A stretch of 33,350 bases of DNA, taken from a virus. The stretch is from IMG/VR virus record IMGVR_UViG_3300023223_000099, positions 1 through 33,350 of that record. One strand, written 5' to 3'. The stretch's first letter is position 1. Every line of letters starts with the position of its first letter. Below are positions 23,155-32,832 of the stretch, one piece after another. Under the pieces are notes generated by a model. The model ran no database searches, was not told where the DNA came from, and saw only the letters and a program-made list of their open reading frames with translations. The position numbers and the translations under genes were made by a program.

Positions 23155-25386
23155 ATGGACGCTAGCCAAGTTAAGGACGAATCAGCTCTAGGTGTAAACA
23201 GCGAAGACCTAGAGGCTATACATGACGAAGCAATGACGCGCTTCCAGAAGATAGAAGATAACGAGCAATCCCAGCGAGAGCTAGCGGTAGAAGATATATA
23301 TTTTGCTCAGACTGAGGACGGTCAATGGGATGATAAGGGAGGCACTAGTGGTAATGGTGACTCAGGCTCTAGCGGCAGTAGATCAGACCGACCACGTTAC
23401 ACATTCAACAAGATAGCCGCAGCAATTGACACTATTGTAGGTGATCAACGAGCTAATGATGTTGGTGCTAATGTTCGACCATCTGCCGGTGATGCAAATG
23501 TAAAAGTAGCTGATACATTCAACGGTCTTATTCTTAACCTGGAAAGCGTATCAGCAGCACAGAACGCATATGACTCAGGTTTTGATGAAGCTCTTAATGG
23601 TGGGTATGGTGGCTGGAGGATAGCGACTAAATTTAACGACAATGATACCTTTGAACAAGACATAGTAATCGAACCTATCGACTCTGCTACAACCTCTCTA
23701 TGGTTTGACCCTACCGCTAAGAAATACGACAAACGTGATGCAATGCACGCCTTTGTGACATCTGACATAAGCAAAGAAGAACACGAGGCAAGATGGCCCG
23801 GTAAACTTATCTCAAGTGTAACGATAGGTGAGTTGCTAAGAAACAATAGCTCTTGTGGTACATGGTTCAATAAAGACATTGTAAGGATTGCCGAATACTG
23901 GCGTAAGATTCCACATGAGAAAGAGATTGTGCAATTAAGTGATGGGCGCGTAGTTGATAAAGACGAAGACTATGAAAAGATCAAAGATGAATTGTTCCAG
24001 CAAGGTATCACAGAATTAAAGGGCAAGACCCGTAAGGTTAAAACGTGGAAGATTGAACGCTACATCATGAACGGTGACACCATCTTAGAAGGCCCTCAAG
24101 AATGGGCTGGCCGTTTCTTTCCTCTTATTCCGTTATACGGCAAGATCACACATGTAGAGGGTAATACCTTTGTTCGTGGTTTAGTTCGATTCGCTAAAGA
24201 TGCAAGCCGTGTATATAACACGTTAAGATCAATGATTGTTGATGCTGGAGCTAATGCGCCTATAGACCCTTTATGGATGACACCAGCTCAGATGAAGGGG
24301 CATGGCTCAACTCTAAGCAAGATTAACGACCCTAACCAACAAATTCAAACATTCAATTACGACCCTAAAAACCCCGGCATACCACAAAGAAGCGGCGCGC
24401 CATCTATACAGCAGGCATGGATTGAGCAAGCCCAGACAGCAGCCTTTGATATCACTACCGCTATGGGAGTAACACCTGGCACAGCTCAACCAATGGCCGG
24501 TACTGATTTAGATACACGATCAGGTAAAGCTATTGAAGCGCAACAACGTAGAGGTGATGTAGGCGCGTTTATCTTCATTGATAACTACATTAAATCCCGC
24601 GAATATACCTATGTAGTGTTAGTTGACCTATTGCCAAGAATATACGACACAGAAAGACAAATAAGAGTAATGCAGCCAGATGGCACAAGTGAGCTAGTGA
24701 CCATTAACCAGACTGTAAGAGATGAGCAATCACAAGAGAACGTAGTATTAAACAACTTATCTCAAGGCAAGTATGATGTTGTAGCCTCTACTGGCGCGGC
24801 CTTTGCTACTCAACGGGATAAGGCAGCACAGCAATTAATCGACCTAGCCACTAATAATCCTCTGTTTGGTAATGTCACTGCTGACTTAATCGCTAAGAAC
24901 TTAGATATACCGGGTAGTGATGAGCTACACAAACGGATGAGATTGCAGTTAATCCAGCAAGGTATTATCGAGCCTACCGATGAAGAAGCGGAAGAAATGA
25001 ACCTTGATGAGCTAGAATCAGCCAGACAGCAAGGCTTTGAAGAAGGTGCAGCGGCTCAATTACAAGAAGCTAACACTAAGCTGATAGTAGCCAATGCTAA
25101 TAACTTAGACGCTCAATCCATTAAGACTAAGGCCGATGCTGAACAAAGCTTAAGAAAGGCTGACAACATAGACATTGATAGCAATAAGAAAGCTAATGAA
25201 TCAATGGTGTCATTCTTAGAAACTGTTCAGAAGCAGATGGAGCTAGGCATACCCATTGATATCAACACGCGAGACAATAGAGCCGGTCAAACTGATATAG
25301 TTGAACAGACGCTAAACATCGTTGACCCTGAGCCTAATTCCAACCAGCAAGAGTTAGTTCAAGCTATTCAGCAGCCACCACAGTAA
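23155..25386 (+). CDS. portal protein, P22 type
   Basis: 743 aa, close to P22 gp1 in length. Features include the RYTFNKIAAAIDTIVGDQRAN segment, the IEPIDSATTSLWFDPTAKKY stretch and the GITELKGKTRKVKTWKIERY region with YIMNG, all typical of this portal family, and a long Gln/Asn-rich helical C-terminus corresponding to the barrel. Forms the dodecameric ring through which DNA enters and leaves. Begins two bases after terL; followed by a terminator. Confidence 0.88.
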   Translation: MDASQVKDESALGVNSEDLEAIHDEAMTRFQKIEDNEQSQRELAVEDIYFAQTEDGQWDDKGGTSGNGDSGSSGSRSDRPRYTFNKIAAAIDTIVGDQRANDVGANVRPSAGDANVKVADTFNGLILNLESVSAAQNAYDSGFDEALNGGYGGWRIATKFNDNDTFEQDIVIEPIDSATTSLWFDPTAKKYDKRDAMHAFVTSDISKEEHEARWPGKLISSVTIGELLRNNSSCGTWFNKDIVRIAEYWRKIPHEKEIVQLSDGRVVDKDEDYEKIKDELFQQGITELKGKTRKVKTWKIERYIMNGDTILEGPQEWAGRFFPLIPLYGKITHVEGNTFVRGLVRFAKDASRVYNTLRSMIVDAGANAPIDPLWMTPAQMKGHGSTLSKINDPNQQIQTFNYDPKNPGIPQRSGAPSIQQAWIEQAQTAAFDITTAMGVTPGTAQPMAGTDLDTRSGKAIEAQQRRGDVGAFIFIDNYIKSREYTYVVLVDLLPRIYDTERQIRVMQPDGTSELVTINQTVRDEQSQENVVLNNLSQGKYDVVASTGAAFATQRDKAAQQLIDLATNNPLFGNVTADLIAKNLDIPGSDELHKRMRLQLIQQGIIEPTDEEAEEMNLDELESARQQGFEEGAAAQLQEANTKLIVANANNLDAQSIKTKADAEQSLRKADNIDIDSNKKANESMVSFLETVQKQMELGIPIDINTRDNRAGQTDIVEQTLNIVDPEPNSNQQELVQAIQQPPQ

Positions 25387-25412
25387 ACTCCCTCCGTCCA
25401 AGCTTAATAACC

Positions 25413-25440
25413 AGCCTTAGTAATCCTAGGGCTTTTTATT
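25413..25440 (+). terminator. intrinsic terminator after portal
   Basis: AGCCTTAG and CTAGGGCT pair at all eight positions (one G-T) around taatc, followed by TTTTTATT. Confidence 0.75.
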
Positions 25441-25458
25441 GCCTATCGTTTGCGTATT

Positions 25459-25496
25459 TCGTCACTAGTTGACAATTTCCGTCACATTGGTAAAAT
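25459..25496 (+). promoter_or_regulatory. promoter for scaffold and coat genes
   Basis: TTGACA (25469-25474), 16-base spacer, TAAAAT (25491-25496). CGTCAC occurs at 25460-25465 and 25480-25485, 20 bases apart, flanking the -35. The inverse of CCAATGTGAC from the 4.83-kb promoter region lies at 25481-25490. A regulated, high-level promoter would suit the most abundant virion proteins. Confidence 0.6.
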
Positions 25497-25553
25497 TACA
25501 CACATTCCCTGCTTGTGGGTTACACAAGTGTCTTGCTAGGAGTTATCTAGTTC

Positions 25554-26339
25554 ATGCCAGAATTACAGACCGCCGTTATTGAAGAGGGTACGGCACCTCA
25601 GGAAGAGGCTCAAACTTTACAAACTGAGCAAGTTAATCCAGAAGGCCAAGAATCAACTCATACAGATGAGAAAAAAGCTCATCAAGAGAAGGTTCAAGCC
25701 CAAGCCGATGAAGCGGGCATTACATACAGCGCACAAAAGCAGATTAACAAACATGTAGCGAAAGGGTGGGAGAAAGACCAGAAAATAAAAGAGGCTCATC
25801 AAGAAATAGAGCGATTACGGGCAGAAGCCCCAGCTCCTATACAAACAGGTGAGCCTAAGCCGGAAGACTTTGATTTTGATGATGCTAAGTATCAATCAGC
25901 AATGGTAGATTACAAAGTAGACCAAAAATTCAATACCTTCCAGCAAGAGCAAGTACAACAGCAAGCGCAGGTAGCACAGCAAGCAGTAGCCAGCACTTAC
26001 AACCAGCGGGTGGTAGAGTTTGAAAACCAGACTCCAGACTTCCAAGAGAAGATCAGCCAATTACCGCTAGGGAATCAAGCTGTTGTAGATGCCATCATGT
26101 TAGCCGACAACGGGCCAGCAATTGCATACCACTTAGCGAATCATTTAGATGTCGCTGATAGTTTGCAGAACGCAAGCCCAACGCAAGCCGCCATGATGAT
26201 TGGTCAACTATCCGCCACTGTTTCCGCTACCGTACCCACAAATTTAATAACGGATGCACCTCCACCCATCGACACGCTTAACAGCGGCGGCGGGGTCCAC
26301 AAACAAGACGATGGACCGGAGAATGCCACCTATGAATAG
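25554..26339 (+). CDS. scaffolding protein
   Basis: 261 aa, acidic, Gln/Glu-rich and mostly helical with an extended Pro-containing middle; the position between portal and P22-type coat and the composition fit P22-like scaffold (gp8). It starts MPELQTAVIEEGTAPQEEAQ and ends with a flexible GGGVHKQDDG tail; a basic coat-binding helix like that of P22 gp8 is not obvious at its C-terminus. AGGAG lies eleven bases from the ATG. Directs prohead assembly and exits before packaging. Confidence 0.7.
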   Translation: MPELQTAVIEEGTAPQEEAQTLQTEQVNPEGQESTHTDEKKAHQEKVQAQADEAGITYSAQKQINKHVAKGWEKDQKIKEAHQEIERLRAEAPAPIQTGEPKPEDFDFDDAKYQSAMVDYKVDQKFNTFQQEQVQQQAQVAQQAVASTYNQRVVEFENQTPDFQEKISQLPLGNQAVVDAIMLADNGPAIAYHLANHLDVADSLQNASPTQAAMMIGQLSATVSATVPTNLITDAPPPIDTLNSGGGVHKQDDGPENATYE

Positions 26340-26351
26340 GAAGCTAAAATC

Positions 26352-27617
26352 ATGGCTAATAACTTATCAAGTAACGTCACAACACCCCTTGCGAAAGGGT
26401 TTCTTAAGGCTGTAGAGAGTACGCGAGTATTAACTAAAGCTGTAAATTCACAACTATTACAAGGCAAAATTAACCCTTCATCTGGGTCAACTGCCGACTT
26501 TAAACGCCCACATCAATACAACACTATTGAGACTGCTGCTGGTGACATTGGCTCGTCTACTAAGTCTGACATTATCTCAGGCAAAGCGACTGGTACTGTT
26601 CAAAACTACATCACCGTGGCGACTGAATGGGAAAACATCGAAGAAGCTACCGAGCTAGACGAATTAGCCGGTATCTTAGAGCCAATGGCCCGCGAAGCTA
26701 TCACTAAGCTAGAGACTAATTTAGGCTCTTATATGATTGCTCAATCCGGTCTATCTTGGGGTACTGTTGGCACAGTTGCCGATGCATGGTCAGACGTTCA
26801 GCAAGCAGGCGCTTTAATGGAGTCTCTTGGTGTACCTCATGACAAAGCATGGAATTATGTAATGAATCCGTTTACCGCTGGCACTTTGGCTGATGCTCAG
26901 AATGGCTTAACCGCTGCTGACCAATTAGTTCGGACTGCTTGGGAAAACGCTCAAATCAGTAACAGCTTTGGCGGTATGCGCGCAATGACTTCTAGCGCAT
27001 TAACTAGCTATACAACTGGAGCCGGTGCAGATCGGACTGGTAACGTAAGTGCTGATCCTGTCGTGACTTATGTTGGTCACAAAGACACCATGATTCAAGC
27101 GATTGCAATCGAAGCAATGGACACTGCATTACCAATTAAAGCTGGTGACGTGGTTGAAGTAGCAGCATTGAAACGTGTCAACTTAGATACTGGCGAGATC
27201 ATTTATGATGAAGCTGGTGTTGCAGTACCTTGGCGCGGAACAGTAACTGCTGACGTAACTATGTCAGGCGGTGCTGGTACTATCCTTGTAGCTGGTCCTG
27301 CAATCTTTGAGGCTAACGGCCAATACAACACTACTAACCGCGCATTGATTGAAGATGACGTGATTGTAGTATTAGGTGCTGCTGCTACCAACTATCAACC
27401 TAACTTGTTCTTCCATGAGCAAGCCTTTGGTATAGGTACAGTTAAACTTCCTAAGTTGTATTCTACTGACACGGTTGCGACAACCTCAGACGGTTTCTCG
27501 ATTCGTGTAAGTAAGTACGCAGACGGTGACGCCAATACGCAGAAAGTTCGTTTTGATATTCTGCCAGCGTTCGCAACATTCAATCCGTTCTTTGCTGGAA
27601 CAGGTTGGGGCAGCTAA
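26352..27617 (+). CDS. major coat protein, P22 gp5 type
   Basis: 421 aa (P22 gp5 is 430). MANNLSSNVTTPLAKGFLKAV and FKRPHQYNTIETAAGDIG match the start of this coat family, with the E-loop region, WENIEEATELDELAGILEPM, and the YVMNPFTAGTLADAQNGLTA segment. The fold is HK97-like with an inserted I-domain. Most abundant virion protein; the gene is preceded by its own promoter (via scaffold) and followed by a terminator. Confidence 0.9.
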   Translation: MANNLSSNVTTPLAKGFLKAVESTRVLTKAVNSQLLQGKINPSSGSTADFKRPHQYNTIETAAGDIGSSTKSDIISGKATGTVQNYITVATEWENIEEATELDELAGILEPMAREAITKLETNLGSYMIAQSGLSWGTVGTVADAWSDVQQAGALMESLGVPHDKAWNYVMNPFTAGTLADAQNGLTAADQLVRTAWENAQISNSFGGMRAMTSSALTSYTTGAGADRTGNVSADPVVTYVGHKDTMIQAIAIEAMDTALPIKAGDVVEVAALKRVNLDTGEIIYDEAGVAVPWRGTVTADVTMSGGAGTILVAGPAIFEANGQYNTTNRALIEDDVIVVLGAAATNYQPNLFFHEQAFGIGTVKLPKLYSTDTVATTSDGFSIRVSKYADGDANTQKVRFDILPAFATFNPFFAGTGWGS

Positions 27618-27624
27618 CCAATAT

Positions 27625-27649
27625 AGGGGCTTAACGGCCCCTTTCTTTT
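27625..27649 (+). terminator. intrinsic terminator after coat gene
   Basis: AGGGGC and GCCCCT pair around ttaacg, followed by TTCTTTT. Confidence 0.75.
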
Positions 27650-27659
27650 AAGGATCAAT

Positions 27660-27833
27660 ATGACCGATAAAATCGAATGGATTAGACCAAGCGGCAATCC
27701 TTTAACCTCTAATAACGACCCTGAAACAATAGCGAATTTAAAAGCTCTTGGTTACACCATAAAGAAAGAAGCGCCAACAGTTAAGAAAGCACAGCCTAAG
27801 CAAGTAAATAAGGCTAAACAAAATCCTAAATAG
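27660..27833 (+). CDS. small basic head-region protein
   Basis: 57 aa: MTDKIEWIRPSGNPLTSNND, ETIANLKALGYTIKKE, then a Lys/Gln-rich tail. The N-terminal part resembles small head-joining or decoration-linked proteins (WIRP.G.PI...D....I..L...G). AAGGA precedes the ATG within the terminator's T-tract. Exact role unknown. Confidence 0.55.
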   Translation: MTDKIEWIRPSGNPLTSNNDPETIANLKALGYTIKKEAPTVKKAQPKQVNKAKQNPK

Positions 27834-27840
27834 GTGATTC

Positions 27841-28311
27841 ATGGCAACAGCGGCAAAGGTAGTAGAAAGGGCATTGGCTCAGATACTTGTTAGACAGTCA
27901 GAGGCACCATTAGAAGCCTCTGAAATGTCAGACTCTATCGACATGATGAACGCCTTTTTCTTTATGCTAGATGGTAGTGGTTTAGCTTTAGGCTATACCG
28001 TAGTCACTAGCCCTAGCGATGAGGTGACAATCCCTGATAGTGCTTTAATGATGGCTTACACCAATCTAGCTATTGTTATGGCTCCAGACTTCCACGGAGT
28101 CGTTACCCCTGCATTAATCGAAATGGCTCGAGCCTCAATGACTGCTGTTGAAACAGCCACGTTAGCACCTCCTAAAACATCAAGACCCGACACAATGCCC
28201 AGAGGCTCCGGTAATGAATGCTGGAATGGCCGTAGGTTCTATCCGGGCGAACATGCTGAATTACTTACAGAGAATAACGGATCTATTCTCTTAGAAACAG
28301 GGACGGAATAA
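27841..28311 (+). CDS. tail accessory factor, P22 gp4 type
   Basis: 156 aa. Helical, with the family features LVRQSEA..L..SEMSDSIDMMN near the start and MPRGSGNECWNGRRFYPGEH near the end; the MP.GSGN....FYPGE pattern is characteristic of P22 gp4. It binds the portal ring from below and begins the head-to-tail connection. Seven bases separate it from the preceding gene. Confidence 0.8.
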   Translation: MATAAKVVERALAQILVRQSEAPLEASEMSDSIDMMNAFFFMLDGSGLALGYTVVTSPSDEVTIPDSALMMAYTNLAIVMAPDFHGVVTPALIEMARASMTAVETATLAPPKTSRPDTMPRGSGNECWNGRRFYPGEHAELLTENNGSILLETGTE

Positions 28312-29895
28312 ATGGCTCATAATACCGGACAAAGTAAACGGATTTCACAGTTATTAAAAGACTCGACTTTAAACGGTGATGAGCTTATACCCTTTGCTGA
28401 CCCTTCTGGAAATACCACTAAATCTATTACAGTAGCTGACTTTTTAACGGTCTTAGGTGTTAGCGGCGTATTAGTACAAGCAGGCGACCCCACAGGAAGC
28501 CCCGTACTAGGTGCTACAGGTGCAGAGAATGAGATTAGAAACCTAGAAGCAGGTTCTGGAATAATCCCCTCTCTTAGCCCTTTAAACGGCATAGAGCTTA
28601 ATCATAGATTTGCATCAGGTAGTGTCGGAGTGGAAGTATTAACCGACATATCATCAGACACCCCTTTGATTCGGTCTTTAGTTGCTGGTCCTGGCATTAG
28701 TGTTGGCGCTATCAATGGAGCCATACAGATAGCAGCCGTGGCAACTCCTACATCGTCTAAAACAGTTGTTGTCAATGAAGCGGCTGATTTCCCTGCTCCA
28801 GTATCAGGCGTTATTACTTTAGCTGACAATACTGATTACTTTATAACCAATGACATTACCTTGTCTGACCGGTTTGTAATGGGTAATAGTTCGCAATTTA
28901 GAGCGGCAGGCACAGTAATTATTACACTGACCTATACCGGCACAGGGGCGATGATTACTTGCGAAGACTGCGATATTCGCTCAATGGATATCACGCTTGC
29001 TTACCCTAGCGGCTCCTTACTCGATGTTACCAGCTCAACAGCGGCAGGCATTGGTATTGTATCGTTCCAAAATACCGTATTAATCGGCGACACATTAGGC
29101 ACTGTGAATTGTCGGATATTCTCTATCTTCCTATCTGGTGTGGTTTTAACTTCTGGAGGCCTAACGTTAACCGCTACAACTATGGATGTTTTATCAATTG
29201 ATTCTATAACTTGGATTCAGTTTGCAGGAACGGGTATAGATTTGGGTGCAACTGTTTGCGAGAGCATTCAATCTAAAAATGGGTTTCTTACTATTTCTAG
29301 CGGTGCAACCTTTATAGACGGTCTTGCTAATTCTGGAAACATAACCGCAACTGGAGAGGGTCTAATAGGTGATATACGAGGCACAGGATTAGGGGTAGAG
29401 CTTGGGGCTAATATTGTACCTGACGACGATAGATGGGTATTTATTGCTAACTCACGCATAAGAGACACTATTAGAGATTCTATTCTATCTATGCATGGGA
29501 ACACCACGGATACCGTTATAGGCACAGCAGGCATTGCCAATGCAGTTAAGGTAGCCGGTACGTTTATTGTTGGAAGGGAGTCAGGATTCACAGGAGACAC
29601 TACAGGCGCTATCACCTACGACCTAGTCAATGACATTGTGGTTCCTATGACATGCACTCTTAGAGTTGAGAAAGCATCGGGCGGCGCTACTATCGTTGGG
29701 GCTGCCTTTGCTGTTGATGGAGTGGTAGACGTTAATAGCCAGATGACATGCGAATGTAGTTCGAGCGATCCTAATAATATATTTTTAACTTGGCAGAAGG
29801 AATTAAGCCAAGGTGAAGTAATAACAGTGGTTACTTTCAATGAGAGCGGAACAATTGACAACACTATTACTGACATAATCATCAGGGTTCAATAA
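28312..29895 (+). CDS. beta-rich virion protein (putative decoration or spike)
   Basis: 527 aa. N-terminal ISQLLKDSTLNGDELIPFAD is a typical opening of phage tail or fibre proteins (capsid/tail anchor). Residues about 150-390 have repeating short hydrophobic strands with Gly/Thr/Ser turns and CEDCDIRSMDITLAYPSGSL, suggesting a parallel beta-helix, and the last 130 residues form a beta-sandwich-like domain. It sits between the gp4- and gp10-type genes, where P22 has no such gene. Likely displayed on the particle; function unknown. Confidence 0.55.
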   Translation: MAHNTGQSKRISQLLKDSTLNGDELIPFADPSGNTTKSITVADFLTVLGVSGVLVQAGDPTGSPVLGATGAENEIRNLEAGSGIIPSLSPLNGIELNHRFASGSVGVEVLTDISSDTPLIRSLVAGPGISVGAINGAIQIAAVATPTSSKTVVVNEAADFPAPVSGVITLADNTDYFITNDITLSDRFVMGNSSQFRAAGTVIITLTYTGTGAMITCEDCDIRSMDITLAYPSGSLLDVTSSTAAGIGIVSFQNTVLIGDTLGTVNCRIFSIFLSGVVLTSGGLTLTATTMDVLSIDSITWIQFAGTGIDLGATVCESIQSKNGFLTISSGATFIDGLANSGNITATGEGLIGDIRGTGLGVELGANIVPDDDRWVFIANSRIRDTIRDSILSMHGNTTDTVIGTAGIANAVKVAGTFIVGRESGFTGDTTGAITYDLVNDIVVPMTCTLRVEKASGGATIVGAAFAVDGVVDVNSQMTCECSSSDPNNIFLTWQKELSQGEVITVVTFNESGTIDNTITDIIIRVQ

Positions 29896-31343
29896 TGAGC
29901 AACACAGAGCTACCAATTGCGAATGGATTTTATGTGTCCAACTCTTTGCCCATATCGGCTCAAGAGTGCGTTAACTGGTATCCAAACATCCCACAGGCTC
30001 CCGCTCTAGGTTCGGCTGGCTTGTTTGGTACGCCTGGAGTAACTCAATTAACCACGACTGGAACAGTTCAACAGGCTAATCGCGGCGCTCATGTTAAAAA
30101 TGGCGTCCCTTACTTTGTTAACGGCACTGCTCTATTTAGTTTAGATCGTACTGTAGATGCTGTAGGCGCTGAATCATTTACTACAACTAACCTAGGCACT
30201 ATCCCCGGCACTGGCCGAGTATCAATGGCTGATAATGGCACTCAGCTATGTATTTTAAATAGTGATGGCGATGGCTTTATATTTAACGAGAATGCAGGCA
30301 CTCCGTTTGAAGCAATAACAGACTCAGACTTTAACGCTAATGGAACGCCTCAGTTTGTAGTGTTTATAGATGGATATTTTGCATTTACCACAGATTCTAA
30401 GAAATTCATTGTATCGGCCTTAAATAATGGCCTAGCTTATAACGCTTTAGACTTTGGTAGCGCTGAAGCTGACCCCGATGAAATAGTGGGCGCTCATGTA
30501 TTCCAGAATCAATTATATATTTTTGGCTCACAGACTATCGAGTCATTTAGAAACGCCCCTGTAGGTGCAAACTTCCCGTTTCAGCGTACAGGCTTAGTAA
30601 TACAGAAAGGGCTAATAAGCAAATTCGCCGTAACAGATTCTAATAACTCATTTATGTTTATTGGCGCTGGTGTTAATGAGACTCCCGCTATATGGCAATT
30701 CACTGGAGCAGGCGTTCAAAAGATATCAACCACTGCAATAGATAATATTATTAATGACGCCTCACCAGAACAGCTAGGCATGGCTTTTGCTGATTCTCAC
30801 GCCATTAACGGGGCTTACTTCACACGCTTCACAGCGGGCCTCAGAAGCCTTGTATACGACGCTATCACAGACCTATGGCACGAAAGAAAGAGCCGGGTTA
30901 ATAACCAAGATTTAAACTGGAGAGCTAACTCAATAATTCAAGCTTACAACCGAATTATCATAGGCGACGACATAGACGGGCGCATAGGTGAGCTATCCAA
31001 CGATGTCTACACAGAGTACGGCGAAAACATCATAAGAATAGTGGCCACTCAACCATTCAGCGAATTAGGCGAGCCTATTTTTGCACCATCTTTAGAATTA
31101 ACTTTAGAGTCAGGCGTGGGCGATTTAGTTACTACTGACCCTCTTATAAGACTGTCTATTTCCAGAGATGGGAAGACGTTTGGCAATGAAATTCAAAGAT
31201 CAATGGGCAAGATAGGCGAGTATAACCGCAGAGCTATATGGCGTAGAACTATCAACCGTGTGTCTCGTTTTGTGGTGCTTAAGTTTGAAATGTCCGAACC
31301 TGTTAAACCTGTAATTGTAAAGCTGGAGGCCACCGTTGCCTAA
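29895..31343 (+). CDS. packaged-DNA stabilisation/tail hub protein, P22 gp10 type
   Basis: 482 aa (P22 gp10 is 472). Begins ELPIANGFYVSNSLPISAQE, CVNWYPNIPQ, GLFGTPGVTQL; GQ/NG-rich propeller-like repeats and QLYIFGSQTIESFRN and GLVIQKGLISKFAV are as in this family. It assembles below gp4 and holds the spikes. Overlaps the preceding stop by one base and the next gene by eight bases. Confidence 0.85.
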   Translation: MSNTELPIANGFYVSNSLPISAQECVNWYPNIPQAPALGSAGLFGTPGVTQLTTTGTVQQANRGAHVKNGVPYFVNGTALFSLDRTVDAVGAESFTTTNLGTIPGTGRVSMADNGTQLCILNSDGDGFIFNENAGTPFEAITDSDFNANGTPQFVVFIDGYFAFTTDSKKFIVSALNNGLAYNALDFGSAEADPDEIVGAHVFQNQLYIFGSQTIESFRNAPVGANFPFQRTGLVIQKGLISKFAVTDSNNSFMFIGAGVNETPAIWQFTGAGVQKISTTAIDNIINDASPEQLGMAFADSHAINGAYFTRFTAGLRSLVYDAITDLWHERKSRVNNQDLNWRANSIIQAYNRIIIGDDIDGRIGELSNDVYTEYGENIIRIVATQPFSELGEPIFAPSLELTLESGVGDLVTTDPLIRLSISRDGKTFGNEIQRSMGKIGEYNRRAIWRRTINRVSRFVVLKFEMSEPVKPVIVKLEATVA

Positions 31344-31593
31344 TATTGTGCAGCCTAACCCTTTATCGAGGATTGTTGACGAAAACGGGGTAATGACTCA
31401 AGAGTTTAGGGATTGGATTCAGGACATGACCAATACAGACCTATTCACGGGTACAGGCTCACCAGAAGGCGTTATTAAGGCGAATATTGGTCGAACTTAT
31501 CAAGATAATTCTGGCATTGCTGGAACGATGAGATACGCCAAAAAGCTTTCAGATATTGGAGGCGATGAGTCACAAGGATGGATATTAGTTTGA
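31336..31593 (+). CDS. small virion-associated protein (GSPEGV.A type)
   Basis: 85 aa, TTG start with GGAGG six bases upstream, inside the previous gene's end. Features FRDWIQDMTN, GTGSPEGVIKANIGRTYQDN and GWILV, which are common to short phage proteins associated with tails. It takes the position of the tail needle gene (gp26) of P22 but is much too short for one. Role uncertain. Confidence 0.6.
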   Translation: MPNIVQPNPLSRIVDENGVMTQEFRDWIQDMTNTDLFTGTGSPEGVIKANIGRTYQDNSGIAGTMRYAKKLSDIGGDESQGWILV

Positions 31594-32096
31594 TCATTAA
31601 AATAGTTGAAGATATCGAAACTATTAAAAGCATCATGCTAGCCGATGAGATATGGGAAACAATATCAGAGGATGAGATAGGGAAAGAAGACTACATCCCT
31701 GATATGGAGAGTGATTTATGGGTTGGGGCTTTTGTAGATGATGAATGCATAGGGTTGTTTAGATTTCATTCGGTAACAGGCGTAGCGCTTCAATTACATG
31801 TGCAAATTTTATTAAAGCACAGAAAAGAATATTCGATGGAAGCAATGAGCAAAGTATGGGAATGGTTTGAAGACGGGATATCAGAGAATTTTATTAAAGT
31901 AGTAGTGAGCATTCCAGCCATATACCCGAATGTTTACAAGTTTGCTTTAGCTAACGGCTTTAAAGACGAAGGCTTAAATAGAATGAGCATCAAAAAGAAC
32001 GGTCATATAGTAGATCAATGGCTATTAGGAATAACTAGAGAAGAAATAAAAGGAGAGGTCAATGGTTACGGCAGTAGCAAGTGTAGCAGCGGCTAA
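31578..32096 (+). CDS. P22 gp14-like acetyltransferase-fold protein
   Basis: 172 aa. The pattern WVGAFVDDECIGLFRFHSVT, LQLHVQILLKHRKEYSMEAM and SIPAIYPNVYKFALANGFKD is that of the GNAT-like DUF2824 proteins found between the tail and ejection genes of P22-like phages. Substrate unknown; in P22 gp14 aids the maturation of ejection proteins. It overlaps both neighbours, by 16 and 35 bases. Confidence 0.7.
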   Translation: MDISLIIKIVEDIETIKSIMLADEIWETISEDEIGKEDYIPDMESDLWVGAFVDDECIGLFRFHSVTGVALQLHVQILLKHRKEYSMEAMSKVWEWFEDGISENFIKVVVSIPAIYPNVYKFALANGFKDEGLNRMSIKKNGHIVDQWLLGITREEIKGEVNGYGSSKCSSG

Positions 32097-32832
32097 AATA
32101 GCCAGCGATGCAAGCGGTGATGCTTCCGATGCTCAGCAAGAAGGCATACAAGCTGGTCAGAAAGTAAGCAAAAGACAAGCAGCCCTTGCCCGATCTAATA
32201 TAAAGCGTTCTAGCAGCAGAGCGCTCGGCAATATAAAGAGAAGTACAAGGAAGGCTATAAACGTCTTAGACCCTGGCACAGCTCAATTGCAATTAGAAGC
32301 ATTAAGCGGGGCATCAGGTCCAGAAGCTCAAACTCAAGCCTTTCAAGCGTTCCAAGACTCTCCAGAGCAAGCCTTTTTACGGGGACAGGGAGAGCAAGGG
32401 TTATTACGCAATCAGGCCGCTATAGGTGGTTTAGGTGGCGGTAATGTACGTAGAGAATTACAGCGTCAAGCTATCGGCTTAGCTTCTCAGGACTTTAGTA
32501 ATAGGTTTAACCGCTTAGGTGCAGTTCAGGGCATACAAAGCCAGAGACAAGCCAATGTATCTAACTTAATAAGCAACAGAGGCCAGCAATTAGCCAATAT
32601 AAAAACAAACAGAGGCATTAATCTTGCTAATATAAGAACGGGCCAAGGTACGCAACAAGCTAATTTAGCCGGTCAGCGTGGCGTTGCTGAAGGACAGGCG
32701 GCGTTTAATAAAGGCCAAGATATATTAAATATAGGCTCTAGCTTGTTAAGCGGGGTCGATTTTGGCGGCAGCGGAGGTGAACCACCATTACCTCCTCGCG
32801 GCGGTCGTGGATTTGGGTCAGGAGGCTTATAA
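32062..32832 (+). CDS. DNA-ejection protein, P22 gp7 type
   Basis: 256 aa. Small residues at the start (MVTAVASVAAAKIASDASGD) are typical of the propiece-bearing gp7 class; the middle is Gln/Arg/Ala helical. Residues about 165-215 contain 11-residue repeats (NRGQQLANIKT, NRGINLANIRT, GQGTQQANLAG). The C-terminus is Gly/Pro-rich. Ejected with the DNA to form part of the transenvelope channel. GGAG lies six bases before the ATG. Confidence 0.7.
   Translation: MVTAVASVAAAKIASDASGDASDAQQEGIQAGQKVSKRQAALARSNIKRSSSRALGNIKRSTRKAINVLDPGTAQLQLEALSGASGPEAQTQAFQAFQDSPEQAFLRGQGEQGLLRNQAAIGGLGGGNVRRELQRQAIGLASQDFSNRFNRLGAVQGIQSQRQANVSNLISNRGQQLANIKTNRGINLANIRTGQGTQQANLAGQRGVAEGQAAFNKGQDILNIGSSLLSGVDFGGSGGEPPLPPRGGRGFGSGGL

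Noticed and set aside
23445-23879. 144-codon frame on the - strand inside the portal gene
   Set aside because: Antisense shadow of the portal gene; no promoter or ribosome binding site.
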